Source: Nevskia sp.
GTDB taxonomy: Bacteria > Pseudomonadota > Gammaproteobacteria > Nevskiales > Nevskiaceae
Direction of reading: 5' to 3'
Assembly: GCA_023229645.1 (NCBI GenBank)
Contig: JALNYU010000010.1
Span: 62,001 to 126,000 of the forward strand
DNA: 64,000 nt
How positions within the stretch are numbered: position 1 is the first letter of the stretch; each line of letters begins with the position of its first letter. A program made the position numbers and the translations under genes. Below the pieces are notes generated by a model. It ran no database searches. It worked only from the letters and a program-made list of their open reading frames with translations, and was not told the origin of the DNA. Below, one piece after another: positions 49,562 through 58,020 of this stretch.

Positions 49562-50599
49562 ATGAGCACTCCCGTTACCGCCGCATTGGTAAAAGAACTC
49601 CGCGACCGTACTGGCGCCGGCATGAGCGACTGTAAAAAAGCGCTTGACGCCACCGCTGGCGACGTTGACGCCGCAGCTGAAAAATTGCGCATCGACGGCA
49701 TGGCCAAGGCCGACAAGAAAGGCGGCCGTACCGCTGCTGAAGGCGTGATTTCAATCGCCGTTGGCGCCGACGCGATCGCGTTGGTCGAAACCAACAGCGA
49801 AACCGACTTCGTTTCGAAAGGCGACGATTTCAAGGCGCTCGGCGACGCCGCGGCGAAATTGGCACTGGCCCACCGGCCAGCAACGCTCGCGGATCTTTTG
49901 GCGCTGGAAGTTGACGGTGTTTCGATTGAAGCCAAGCGCCGCGAAATGGTTGCCAAAATCGGCGAAAACATCACGGTTCGCCGTTTTGAAGTGATTGCCA
50001 AAGCTGACGGCGCAATCAATTACTACCTGCACGGCAGCAAGATCGGCGTTGCCGTTGCGCTGACCGCAGGCGATGCCGACCTGGCGCGTGATCTGGCCAT
50101 GCATATTGCGGCAAGCCAGCCGCGCTATGTTGATCCGTCGCAGGTGCCGGCCGAAGTCATCGACGCCGAAAAGCGCGTGATCGACGCCGCAATCGAGCAG
50201 GAGCAGTCCGAAGCGCAGGCTGAATCGGATCGTCTCGGCGGCTTGCTGAAAGAAATGGACGCCGAGAAAGGCAACGGCGTTTATGACGGCCTCGGCGCCG
50301 AAGAAAAGAAGAACTGGGACGAAGACTACGCCAGCATCAAGAAGAAGTTCGGTGGCGGCTTTAAAGCCAAGCCGGCCGAAATTCTGGGCAAGATGGCGGA
50401 AGGCAAAATCCGCAAATTCCTCGCCGACATTACGCTGGTTGGCCAGCCGTTCGTCAAAGATCCAGAATTGACGGTCGAGAAACTGCTGAAGTCGAAGAAT
50501 GCCAGCGTGGCAGGCTTTGTGCGGTTGGCTGTTGGCGAAGGCATTGAGAAGAAAGTGGCTGATTTTGCGGCCGAAGTCGCTGCCGCCACCAAGATTTAA
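49562..50599 (+). CDS. tsf: elongation factor Ts with an internal insertion
   Basis: 345 residues, about 60 more than E. coli EF-Ts (283). N-terminal UBA-like domain and core TALVKELRDRTGAGMSDCKK, then the EF-Tu-contacting TDFVSKGDDFKAL. The extra length is a charged block at about residues 210-268, from EQSEAQAESDRLGGLLKEM to KKKFGGGFK, between VPAEVID and KPAEILGKMAEGKIRKF; in E. coli these segments are nearly adjacent. The C-terminus (GQPFVKDPELTVEKLLKS; GFVRLAVGEGIEKK) is normal. Recharges EF-Tu by GDP release. Hairpin terminator follows. Confidence 0.95.
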   Translation: MSTPVTAALVKELRDRTGAGMSDCKKALDATAGDVDAAAEKLRIDGMAKADKKGGRTAAEGVISIAVGADAIALVETNSETDFVSKGDDFKALGDAAAKLALAHRPATLADLLALEVDGVSIEAKRREMVAKIGENITVRRFEVIAKADGAINYYLHGSKIGVAVALTAGDADLARDLAMHIAASQPRYVDPSQVPAEVIDAEKRVIDAAIEQEQSEAQAESDRLGGLLKEMDAEKGNGVYDGLGAEEKKNWDEDYASIKKKFGGGFKAKPAEILGKMAEGKIRKFLADITLVGQPFVKDPELTVEKLLKSKNASVAGFVRLAVGEGIEKKVADFAAEVAAATKI

Positions 50600-50625
50600 G
50601 GCGGTTTAAGCTAAAATAGTCGAAT

Positions 50626-50655
50626 AAAGAGGCCCCGGAAACGGGGTCTCTTTCT
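50626..50655 (+). terminator. rho-independent terminator after tsf
   Basis: AAAGAGGCCCCG and CGGGGTCTCTTT form a 12-bp stem with one mismatch around a GAAA-type loop, and the 3' arm ends in TTTCT. A convincing intrinsic terminator that separates rpsB-tsf from pyrH onwards. Confidence 0.87.
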
Positions 50656-50761
50656 AAGTCTCAGGTATCGACTATGGCGCGCTGGCAGGCTTATCGCCTT
50701 GATTTGGCTTAAATCAGATCGGCTCAGCGCAATTTATGCTGTTTGAATCGGAGTTGGATCC

Positions 50762-51487
50762 TTGGATCAACAGCGGCTGCCTTATCGAAGAATTCTGTTA
50801 AAGCTTTCCGGCGAAGCCCTCATGGGCGAGTCCGATTTCGGTATCTCACCGGATGTGATGAGCTTTCTTGCCAATGAAATCAAAGGTGTTATTGATCTTG
50901 GCGTGCAGGTTGCGTTAGTTGTTGGCGGCGGCAATATCTTCCGTGGCGAAGGTTTAGCGCGCGCCGGTATGGATCGCGTCACCGGCGATCAAATGGGGAT
51001 GTTGGCAACGGTCATCAACGCGCTGGCGATTCAAGACGCGGTCGAGCGCGTTGGTCTAGAAGCGCGCGTGCAGTCGGCGATACGGATCAACGAGGTCTGC
51101 GAGGATTTCATCCGCCGCCGGGCCATTCGCCATCTGGAAAAAGGCCGCGTTGTTGTCTTTGGCGCGGGAACCGGTAATCCGTTCTTTACCACCGATTCCG
51201 CCGCCGCGCTACGCGCAATCGAGATCTCCGCGGACTTGATGTTGAAGGCGACCAAGGTCGACGGCGTCTATACCGCCGACCCGAAAAAAGATCCGACGGC
51301 GACGCGGTATGAGCAACTGACTTACGATGAGGCGTTGGATCGCCGACTCGGCGTCATGGACCAAACGGCGCTGGTGTTGTGTCGGGATAATAAGATCCGG
51401 CTCTGCGTTTACGACATGGACCGCCCCGGCGCCTTGCTGCGCATCGTAACGGGCGACACGTCGCTTGGGACCCAAGTTCAGGTTTGA
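50762..51487 (+). CDS. pyrH: UMP kinase
   Basis: 241 residues from TTG 50762; GGAG lies about eleven bases upstream. PyrH pattern: YRRILLKLSGEALMGE, VALVVGGGNIFRG, DQMGMLATVINALAIQDA, GTGNPFFTTDSAAALRAIEI and KVDGVYTADPKKDP. It phosphorylates UMP to UDP with ATP. The recycling factor gene starts 25 bases after its stop. Confidence 0.95.
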   Translation: MDQQRLPYRRILLKLSGEALMGESDFGISPDVMSFLANEIKGVIDLGVQVALVVGGGNIFRGEGLARAGMDRVTGDQMGMLATVINALAIQDAVERVGLEARVQSAIRINEVCEDFIRRRAIRHLEKGRVVVFGAGTGNPFFTTDSAAALRAIEISADLMLKATKVDGVYTADPKKDPTATRYEQLTYDEALDRRLGVMDQTALVLCRDNKIRLCVYDMDRPGALLRIVTGDTSLGTQVQV

Positions 51488-51512
51488 AACTGCTGTTGAC
51501 GAGATTGACGAG

Positions 51513-52070
51513 ATGATCGAAGACATCAAAAAAGAAGCTGGCGCACGGATGCAGAAAACCGTCGATGCGCTGAGACAGTCGTTCACGAAATTGCGCACCG
51601 GCCGCGCCAGCGCCGCGATCCTGGATCATATTCGTGTCGACTACTACGGTAGCGAAATGCCGCTGAGCCAAGTTGCCAGCGTGAACGTTGAGGATGCCCG
51701 CACAATTTCGATCGCGCCGTGGGAAAAGAATCTCATTGGTGCGATTGAGAAGGCGATTCTGGGTTCTGATTTAGGCATTACACCGAACACCGCCGGTACC
51801 ACGATTCGAATCAACATGCCGCCGCTAACTGAAGAACGGCGCCGCGACCTCGTGAAGGTCGTTAAGGCCGATACGGAAAATGCGCGGGTGTCGATTCGTA
51901 GCGTGCGACGCGAGGCAAATCAGGAAATTAAAGAATTGGCCAAGGAAAAAATCATCACCGCGGATGAAGAGAAGAAAGGCGAGGCCGACATTCAAAAGCT
52001 GACTGACCAATTCATCGCCAAGGCGGAAGAGGTCATGGCTGCCAAGGAAAAAGAGCTGCTCGCGGTCTGA
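51513..52070 (+). CDS. frr: ribosome recycling factor
   Basis: 185 residues from ATG 51513, the same length as E. coli RRF. MIEDIKKEAGARMQKTVDAL, LRTGRASAAILDHIRVDYYG, PLSQVASVNVEDARTISI and the C-terminal helix (EEKKGEADIQKLTDQFIAKA) are diagnostic. With EF-G it splits post-termination ribosomes. The last base of its TGA is the first base of the uppS ATG. Confidence 0.96.
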   Translation: MIEDIKKEAGARMQKTVDALRQSFTKLRTGRASAAILDHIRVDYYGSEMPLSQVASVNVEDARTISIAPWEKNLIGAIEKAILGSDLGITPNTAGTTIRINMPPLTEERRRDLVKVVKADTENARVSIRSVRREANQEIKELAKEKIITADEEKKGEADIQKLTDQFIAKAEEVMAAKEKELLAV

Positions 52071-52789
52071 TGACAAGCGATTTACCCAATTCGTTGGCGG
52101 CCAGGATTCCCCGCCACGTCGCGGTAATCATGGACGGCAATGGGCGCTGGGCAAAGCAGCGGTTGCAGCCGCGGGCCTTTGGTCATCAAGCCGGGGTGCG
52201 TTCGGCGCGGCGTATCGTCCGAGCGTGCTACGAGCGGGGCGTTGAAGTGTTGACGCTATTCGCGTTCAGCCAGGAAAACTGGCAGCGACCGCTGACCGAA
52301 GTTGAGTTGCTGATCCGCCTATTCGTGCAGACGCTGAAGCGGGAAATTAAAAGTCTGCACAAAAACCGCGTCCGCATTCGCTTCATCGGCAATCATCATG
52401 ATTTCCCTGAGGCCTTGCGCACGATGATGGCGGATGGTGAAGCGCTCACCGCTGCCAACGACGGCCTAACGCTGGTCGTTGCAGTTGGCTACGGTGGTCA
52501 ATGGGATATTGCGCAGGCGGCGCAGAGCCTCTGCCGCGATGGCCTTGCAATCACACCCGAGGCGATCGAAGCGCGCCTTGCGGTCGCCGATTTACCGCAT
52601 CCGGATTTATTAATCCGCACCGGTGGCGAGAAGCGCCTCAGTAATTTCTTGATGTGGCAGCTTGCTTACACCGAGTTGTATCTCGTCGAGACGTTGTGGC
52701 CAGATTTCGATGCGACTGCGTTTGACGGTGCATTGGCGTGGTATGCAGGACGTCAACGGCGCTTCGGTCGCGTGCCTGAAGCGGGCTGA
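52070..52789 (+). CDS. uppS: undecaprenyl diphosphate synthase
   Basis: 239 residues. Cis-prenyltransferase: HVAVIMDGNGRWAKQR (catalytic Asp), FGHQAGVRSARRIV, LFAFSQENWQRP and RTGGEKRLSNFLMWQLAYTE (usual RTSGEQRLSN varies at two places). It makes the C55 lipid carrier for peptidoglycan and O-antigen precursors. One-base overlap with frr and 3-base gap to cdsA indicate an operon. dxr, which supplies isoprenoid precursors and normally sits nearby, is not in this block. Confidence 0.95.
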   Translation: MTSDLPNSLAARIPRHVAVIMDGNGRWAKQRLQPRAFGHQAGVRSARRIVRACYERGVEVLTLFAFSQENWQRPLTEVELLIRLFVQTLKREIKSLHKNRVRIRFIGNHHDFPEALRTMMADGEALTAANDGLTLVVAVGYGGQWDIAQAAQSLCRDGLAITPEAIEARLAVADLPHPDLLIRTGGEKRLSNFLMWQLAYTELYLVETLWPDFDATAFDGALAWYAGRQRRFGRVPEAG

Positions 52790-52792
52790 ACG

Positions 52793-53611
52793 GTGCTACT
52801 GAAGCGCGTCATCACGGCGCTAATATTGTTGCCGCTGGTCCTCAGCGCAATTTTCTTCCTATCGACACCTGGGCTTTATGCGGCGTTTTCGCTGGCGGCT
52901 TTGATCGGCGCCTGGGAGTGGACGGCGTTGATGGGCTTGCAGGCGCCGCAGCGCCGCTACGGCTACGTTGCGCTGGTCGCCGCAGCTTTGGCCGCGGCTT
53001 GGTTCGCGACGGTTGAATATCACGTTGGCAACTGGATCCTCGGCATCGGCGCATTGTGGTGGTTTCAGACGCTGAATTTTCTGCCGGGGTTTCCTGAGAA
53101 CTTTGCGCGCAAGCCCTGGAGCACCATGAAGATGGGCACGGCGGGGCTGCTCATGTTGATGCCCGCTGTGCTGGGTTTAGCGACACTGCACGGTGGCCGT
53201 CACGGGATTGCACGGATTTTCTTTCTGTTCGCGCTCGTTTGGTTGACCGACATTGGCGCTTACTTCGTCGGCCGCGCATTTGGGCGCCGCAAGCTGGCGC
53301 CGAACATCAGCCCAGGTAAGACGATTGAAGGCGCGCTCGGTGGCTTTCTTGCCGCCATTCCGGTTATTGCGACAGCCCCCTGGGTGTTCGGCTTCGGCCG
53401 CTTTGATTGGACGCCGCTAGTATTGCTCTGCGTCGTCGTCATTGTTGTCTCGATCCTTGGCGATCTGACGGAAAGCCTGTTCAAGCGGCTGCGCGGGGTT
53501 AAAGATAGCGGTACTTTGCTACCCGGCCACGGCGGGGTGCTGGACCGCATCGACAGCTTGCTCGCTGCCGCGCCGGTCTTGGCGCTCGGCTTGGATTTAT
53601 TCGGAATCTAA
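52793..53611 (+). CDS. cdsA: phosphatidate cytidylyltransferase
   Basis: 272 residues from GTG 52793. Polytopic membrane enzyme with the CDP-diglyceride synthetase signature at the C-terminus, LGDLTESLFKRLRGVKDSGT followed by LLPGHGGVLDRIDSLLAA, and GRAFGRRKLAPNISPGKTIE before it. It makes CDP-diacylglycerol from phosphatidic acid and CTP for all phospholipids. Seventy bases separate it from rseP. Confidence 0.95.
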   Translation: MLLKRVITALILLPLVLSAIFFLSTPGLYAAFSLAALIGAWEWTALMGLQAPQRRYGYVALVAAALAAAWFATVEYHVGNWILGIGALWWFQTLNFLPGFPENFARKPWSTMKMGTAGLLMLMPAVLGLATLHGGRHGIARIFFLFALVWLTDIGAYFVGRAFGRRKLAPNISPGKTIEGALGGFLAAIPVIATAPWVFGFGRFDWTPLVLLCVVVIVVSILGDLTESLFKRLRGVKDSGTLLPGHGGVLDRIDSLLAAAPVLALGLDLFGI

Positions 53612-53681
53612 GGCGATGGCGAACGCCGGGTCACTCTTTGTGGTCGAAGCCGCGCAGCCGGTTACGGCGGAGATCTAAATC
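53612..53681 (+). other. short gap where dxr is usually found
   Basis: Only a 20-codon frame (53616-53678, beginning MANAGSLFVVEAAQ) lies between cdsA and rseP. It has no detectable similarity to Dxr. In most gammaproteobacteria dxr occupies this region of the cluster. Confidence 0.4.
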
Positions 53682-55046
53682 ATGCTTGGAATTATCTGGA
53701 CGCTGGTGTCGTTCATTGTCGCGATTAGCGTATTAGTCGCGTTTCACGAGTTCGGCCACTTTTGGGTTGCACGGCGCCTCGGTATTAAGGTTCTGCGCTT
53801 CTCGATCGGCTTTGGTAAGCCGCTCTGGCGGCGTCGGGGGCGGGATGGCGTTGAATACGTCATCGCGTCGATCCCGCTGGGCGGCTACGTCAAAATGCTT
53901 GATGAGCGTGAAGGCCCGGTGGCCGAAGCGGAACTTTCGCAAGCATTTAATCGGCAATCGGTCTCGAAGCGAATCGCGGTGTTTTTCGCCGGGCCGGCAT
54001 TTAATTTCCTGCTGGCCGTTGTTTTTTATTGGGCGCTGTACATCGCCGGGATTCCCGGCCTTAAGCCTGTAATCGCCGAACCCGTTGCCGGCTCTATTGC
54101 CGCCGTTGCTGGCTTGCACGCCGGCGATCGGGTCAGCCAGCTTGGCACGGAGCCGGTGCCAACCTGGGCGGACTTACGGACGGGTTTGCTCGAAGCGGGT
54201 CTCGGCCATGCGCAACTGGCGATGACCGTGGTCGGACGCGATGGCGCTTCGCGCAGTCTGACCCTGGATTTATCGAATATTCCGCCTGATCCAGAGAAGT
54301 TATTTACAACGCTGGGGCTGCAACCCTACGTGCCCCCGATTCCGCCGGTGCTCGGGACTGTTTTGCCAGATAAGGCCGCTGCGCAGGCGGGTTTCATGGT
54401 CGGCGATCGCATCCTGGCTTTGGACGGCCTGCCGATGGCGTCGTTTCAGGAGATTCAGGCCTACGTCATCGCGCGGCCCGGCCACGTATTGAAAGCGGAG
54501 GTTCAGCGTGGCGAGCAGCGGATTGAGTTGAGCGCGATCATTGGCAGCGAGACGCAGAGCGGGCTCAACGTCGGCCGCTTGGGTGTTATGCCCCAAGAAA
54601 TAGCGGCGAACGATGATTTATGGCAGGATTTGCGCGCTGAACAGCGGCTGGCACCCTGGGCTGCGGTGCCGGCGGCGCTGAATCAGACTTGGCAGATATC
54701 CGGTCTGACGCTGAAGCTGCTGTACCACATGGTGCGCGGCGAAGTTTCAGTGAAGAACGTCAGCGGACCGATACAGATCGCACAGGCTGCAGGCGCATCG
54801 GCCAGCGCTGGCCTCGGGGCGTTTGTCGGATTTATTGCGGTGATCAGTATCAGCATCGGCATTTTCAATTTATTGCCAATTCCGATTCTTGATGGCGGAC
54901 AAATCCTCTTTGGGTTGATTGAAGCGGCGAAAGGTTCGCCGTTGTCCGAACGTTTTCAGATTGCGGGCCAGCAGATTGGACTGACGCTATTGATGTTGCT
55001 GATGGGTCTGGCTTTTTACAACGACATAGTGCGGCAGCTCAGTTAG
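53682..55046 (+). CDS. rseP: RIP metalloprotease RseP
   Basis: 454 residues. Site-2 protease: zinc motif VAFHEFGHFWVARRLG in the first membrane segment, LGGYVKMLDE, two PDZ domains (about 120-190 and 205-280) and the C-terminal NLLPIPILDGGQI with the third zinc ligand. In E. coli it cleaves the anti-sigma factor RseA and remnant signal peptides. Upstream of bamA, as usual. Confidence 0.96.
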   Translation: MLGIIWTLVSFIVAISVLVAFHEFGHFWVARRLGIKVLRFSIGFGKPLWRRRGRDGVEYVIASIPLGGYVKMLDEREGPVAEAELSQAFNRQSVSKRIAVFFAGPAFNFLLAVVFYWALYIAGIPGLKPVIAEPVAGSIAAVAGLHAGDRVSQLGTEPVPTWADLRTGLLEAGLGHAQLAMTVVGRDGASRSLTLDLSNIPPDPEKLFTTLGLQPYVPPIPPVLGTVLPDKAAAQAGFMVGDRILALDGLPMASFQEIQAYVIARPGHVLKAEVQRGEQRIELSAIIGSETQSGLNVGRLGVMPQEIAANDDLWQDLRAEQRLAPWAAVPAALNQTWQISGLTLKLLYHMVRGEVSVKNVSGPIQIAQAAGASASAGLGAFVGFIAVISISIGIFNLLPIPILDGGQILFGLIEAAKGSPLSERFQIAGQQIGLTLLMLLMGLAFYNDIVRQLS

Positions 55047-55065
55047 AAAGACAGGCAAATCCGGA

Positions 55066-57378
55066 ATGGGTCTTAATCGGCAACAAAAGAAACGATGCGG
55101 CGCGCTGCTGACGCTGATGGCTGGCGTTGCGTTCCACAATTCAGCGTGGGCGTTCGAGTCGTTCACGATCGGTCAGATCCGGGCGGAAGGACTGCAGCGC
55201 CTTGAACTGGGCACGGTACTAACCTACTTGCCGCTGTCGATCGGGGATCAACTGACCGAGACCACGTCGCGACAAGCCATACGCAGCCTTTACAGCTCAG
55301 GCCTATTCGCTGACGTGCAATTGGCGCGTGACGGCGACAACTTGATTATCAAGGTCAAAGAGCGCCCGGCGATCTCTAGTTTTAAAATCGAAGGCAACGA
55401 AAAAATCGGCGGCGACGATCTCAATAAATCTTTGAAGGATGTTGGCTTAACCGAGGGCGAGCTTTTCAAGCGTGCACTGCTCGATGGCGTTGAGCAGGAA
55501 TTGCAGCGCCAGTATTACGCGAACGGGTATTACGACGTTGCGATCGACACCAAAGTTAACGAGCTACCGAATAATCGGGTTGACCTCAACATTAAGGTGA
55601 CTGAAGGCCCGATTACCAAGATTAAAGAGATCAATATCATCGGTAACAAGGCGTTCAAGCGCGATGTTTTGCTTGAGCAGCTGAAGCTGAAAAAGACCAA
55701 TTGGATCCCATTCCAGAAGTCGGATCGCTATTCGAAGCAGCAGCTGGGCGGCGATCTCGAAACGCTGACCTCGTACTACCAAGACCGGGGCTACCTTCAG
55801 TTCAACGTGCCGTCGGTGCAGGTCGCGTTGTCGCCCGACAAGAAAGACATTTATGTCACCGTCGCAGTTGAAGAGGGCACGGTTTATAAGGTCAAGGATC
55901 ATCGTTTTTCCGGCGAGATCATTCTTAACGAAAAATTTCTCGATGCGCTAACGAGTACGAAATCAGGTTCGATTTTCTCGCGCAAAGAGTCGACGGAAAC
56001 CGGTAACCGTATCGAAGCGGCGCTATCGGATATCGGCTACGCGTTTGCCAAAGTAACGCCAGTGCCGGAAATCGACGAGCCGAACAAGCAAGTCAGCATC
56101 AATTATTTTATCGAGCCTGGGAAGCGCGCCTATATTCGGCGCATCAACTTCGCGGGCCATACGGGCACTAACGACGAAGTGCTGCGGCGGGAAATGCGCC
56201 AGCTTGAAGCGGCGCCGTTTTCGAAGAGCGCGGTTGAACGCTCGCGCGTGCGTCTTGCCCGTCTGCCGTATATCGAGGAAGCCGAAGTCGAAACCAAGCC
56301 GGTGCCCGGAACAGACGATCTCGTCGATATCGAGTTTAAGGTGAAGGAGCGTGCGCCGGGGTCGATTCAGTTTGGCGTCGGTTACTCCGGCTCTCAGGGC
56401 TTCCTGATCAATGCCGCGGTAACCAACACCAATTTCCTCGGAACAGGGAACAGAGTTCAGCTTTCGGCCGATACCAGCGTCTTTACGCGTTCAGTCAACC
56501 TGAGTCTGACCAACCCTTACTTTACGCAAGACGGTATTAGTCAGACGGTGTCCGCGTTTTATCGGAAGTCGCAGAGCGTTATTCGTTTCAGCTCCGGGTT
56601 CGATACTAACGTTGTCGGCGGCGACTTAACTTACGGTATTCCGTTGTCGGAATTCACGTCGTTGCGTATCGGTGGCGGCGTTTCACAAACTGCAGTCAAG
56701 ACTTTCCCCGGCGCTTCGTCGGACGAAATCTTAAACTTTGTTATTCGGAATGGAACCTCATTCAGCGAATTCCAATTGCGTACGGGTATCGTCCGCGATA
56801 CGCGTAACCGCACGTTCTTTGCATCGAGTGGTTCGCTATCGCGCTTGAACTTGGATATCGCGGTTCCGGGCAGCGATTTAACGTTCTACAACGTCAATTT
56901 CACGCAAGAGCAGTATTTGCAGCTGCCGTTCCACTTCTTCTCGGTATCGAGCGCGACGCTGGGCTACGTCAATTCATACGGATCGACGAAAGACGTTCCG
57001 CCGTATGAGAACTATTTCGCTGGCGGCGCGACGACCGTACGCGGTTATCGCGACGGTACGTTGGGGCCGCGTGACTTCCCGAACAACAACCCGTTCGGCG
57101 GTAAATTGCGTACGACTGCGCAAACGGATCTCGTTATTCCGCTCCCGGTGGTCAGCGATAACAAGACAACGCGTGCCAGCCTCTTCTTCGACATCGGCAA
57201 CGTGTATGCAAAGCCGCAGGATTTCAGTATTCAATCCTTGCGGCAGTCTGCCGGTGTGTCGTTTAGCTTCTTCACGCCGGTGCTTGGCTTGTTGACGTTG
57301 AGCTACGCGATTCCGTTGAATGATCGCTTGGGTGATGAAACACAGGCCTTCCAGATTAACTTCGGAACAGGCTTCTAG
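55066..57378 (+). CDS. bamA: outer membrane protein assembly factor BamA
   Basis: 770 residues. Signal peptide (ALLTLMAGVAFHNSAWA), five POTRA domains (about 26-430; e.g. FTIGQIRAEGLQRLELGTVL, ISSFKIEGNEKIGGDDLNKS) and a 16-stranded barrel. The VRGYRDGTLGPRD loop is the conserved VRGF/Y motif and the chain ends with an aromatic residue (INFGTGF), the barrel-insertion signal. Core of the BAM complex that inserts outer-membrane proteins. Followed by the chaperone gene skp. Confidence 0.97.
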   Translation: MGLNRQQKKRCGALLTLMAGVAFHNSAWAFESFTIGQIRAEGLQRLELGTVLTYLPLSIGDQLTETTSRQAIRSLYSSGLFADVQLARDGDNLIIKVKERPAISSFKIEGNEKIGGDDLNKSLKDVGLTEGELFKRALLDGVEQELQRQYYANGYYDVAIDTKVNELPNNRVDLNIKVTEGPITKIKEINIIGNKAFKRDVLLEQLKLKKTNWIPFQKSDRYSKQQLGGDLETLTSYYQDRGYLQFNVPSVQVALSPDKKDIYVTVAVEEGTVYKVKDHRFSGEIILNEKFLDALTSTKSGSIFSRKESTETGNRIEAALSDIGYAFAKVTPVPEIDEPNKQVSINYFIEPGKRAYIRRINFAGHTGTNDEVLRREMRQLEAAPFSKSAVERSRVRLARLPYIEEAEVETKPVPGTDDLVDIEFKVKERAPGSIQFGVGYSGSQGFLINAAVTNTNFLGTGNRVQLSADTSVFTRSVNLSLTNPYFTQDGISQTVSAFYRKSQSVIRFSSGFDTNVVGGDLTYGIPLSEFTSLRIGGGVSQTAVKTFPGASSDEILNFVIRNGTSFSEFQLRTGIVRDTRNRTFFASSGSLSRLNLDIAVPGSDLTFYNVNFTQEQYLQLPFHFFSVSSATLGYVNSYGSTKDVPPYENYFAGGATTVRGYRDGTLGPRDFPNNNPFGGKLRTTAQTDLVIPLPVVSDNKTTRASLFFDIGNVYAKPQDFSIQSLRQSAGVSFSFFTPVLGLLTLSYAIPLNDRLGDETQAFQINFGTGF

Positions 57379-57436
57379 CCTCGTTTCCAATCCCACTTTT
57401 CCGCTGCATTTCTGATTTGATTAGAGAGAGATCGAC

Positions 57437-57964
57437 ATGATGTATCAACGTATTTTTGCAAGCTTGAGTCTGGCTGTGGCCGCGCTGTTTGTGGTGGCGC
57501 CGAATGCCGCGATGGCCGATACCAAGATTGCTGTCATCCGCTTTGACGATGCCGTGCGTGCATCGCCGCAGTACAAAGTGGCGGATCAAAAGATGTCGAC
57601 CGAGTTTACCAAGCGTAAGACCGACCTCGAAACGCAGAGCAAGCAGTTTGACGAAGACGTCAAGAAATTTAACCGTGACCGCGACATCCTGAGCCCGGAT
57701 GCGCGTAGCAAAACGGAAAAGGATTTAAGCGTACGTCAGGTCGATCTGAATCAGGCCGGCCGCAAGTTCCAGGAAGATGCCGCGGCGCGGCAGCGTGATC
57801 TGACCAACGAAGTCGTTGGCAAGGTGCGTGACGCCATCGTTACTGTCGCCAAGGAAAAAGGCTATGACATCGTAATCCAGGATCCGATTTACTCGGCCAG
57901 CACGATCGACATCACCGATGAAGTGCTGAAGCGTTTGACCAGCAGCGCGCCGGCGGCGAAGTAA
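57437..57964 (+). CDS. skp: periplasmic chaperone Skp/OmpH
   Basis: 175 residues with signal peptide (IFASLSLAVAALFVVAPNAAMA). The mature chain is a long charged coiled coil (TEFTKRKTDLETQSKQFDED; SVRQVDLNQAGRKFQEDAAA), the tentacles of the trimeric jellyfish chaperone that escorts outer-membrane proteins to BamA. ATG 57437 and 57440 are both possible. A hairpin lies between it and lpxD. Confidence 0.93.
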   Translation: MMYQRIFASLSLAVAALFVVAPNAAMADTKIAVIRFDDAVRASPQYKVADQKMSTEFTKRKTDLETQSKQFDEDVKKFNRDRDILSPDARSKTEKDLSVRQVDLNQAGRKFQEDAAARQRDLTNEVVGKVRDAIVTVAKEKGYDIVIQDPIYSASTIDITDEVLKRLTSSAPAAK

Positions 57965-57974
57965 AAACACCACA

Positions 57975-58008
57975 GCCTCTCAGCTCGGGATGTCCGCAGC
58001 TGAGAGGC
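57975..58008 (+). repeat. perfect hairpin between skp and lpxD
   Basis: GCCTCTCAGCT (57975-57985) and AGCTGAGAGGC (57998-58008) are exact complements around 12 bases. No T tract follows. It probably stabilises the upstream bamA-skp message or partly ends transcription before lpxD, 13 bases on. Confidence 0.55.
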
Positions 58009-58020
58009 AATGGACGGTTT

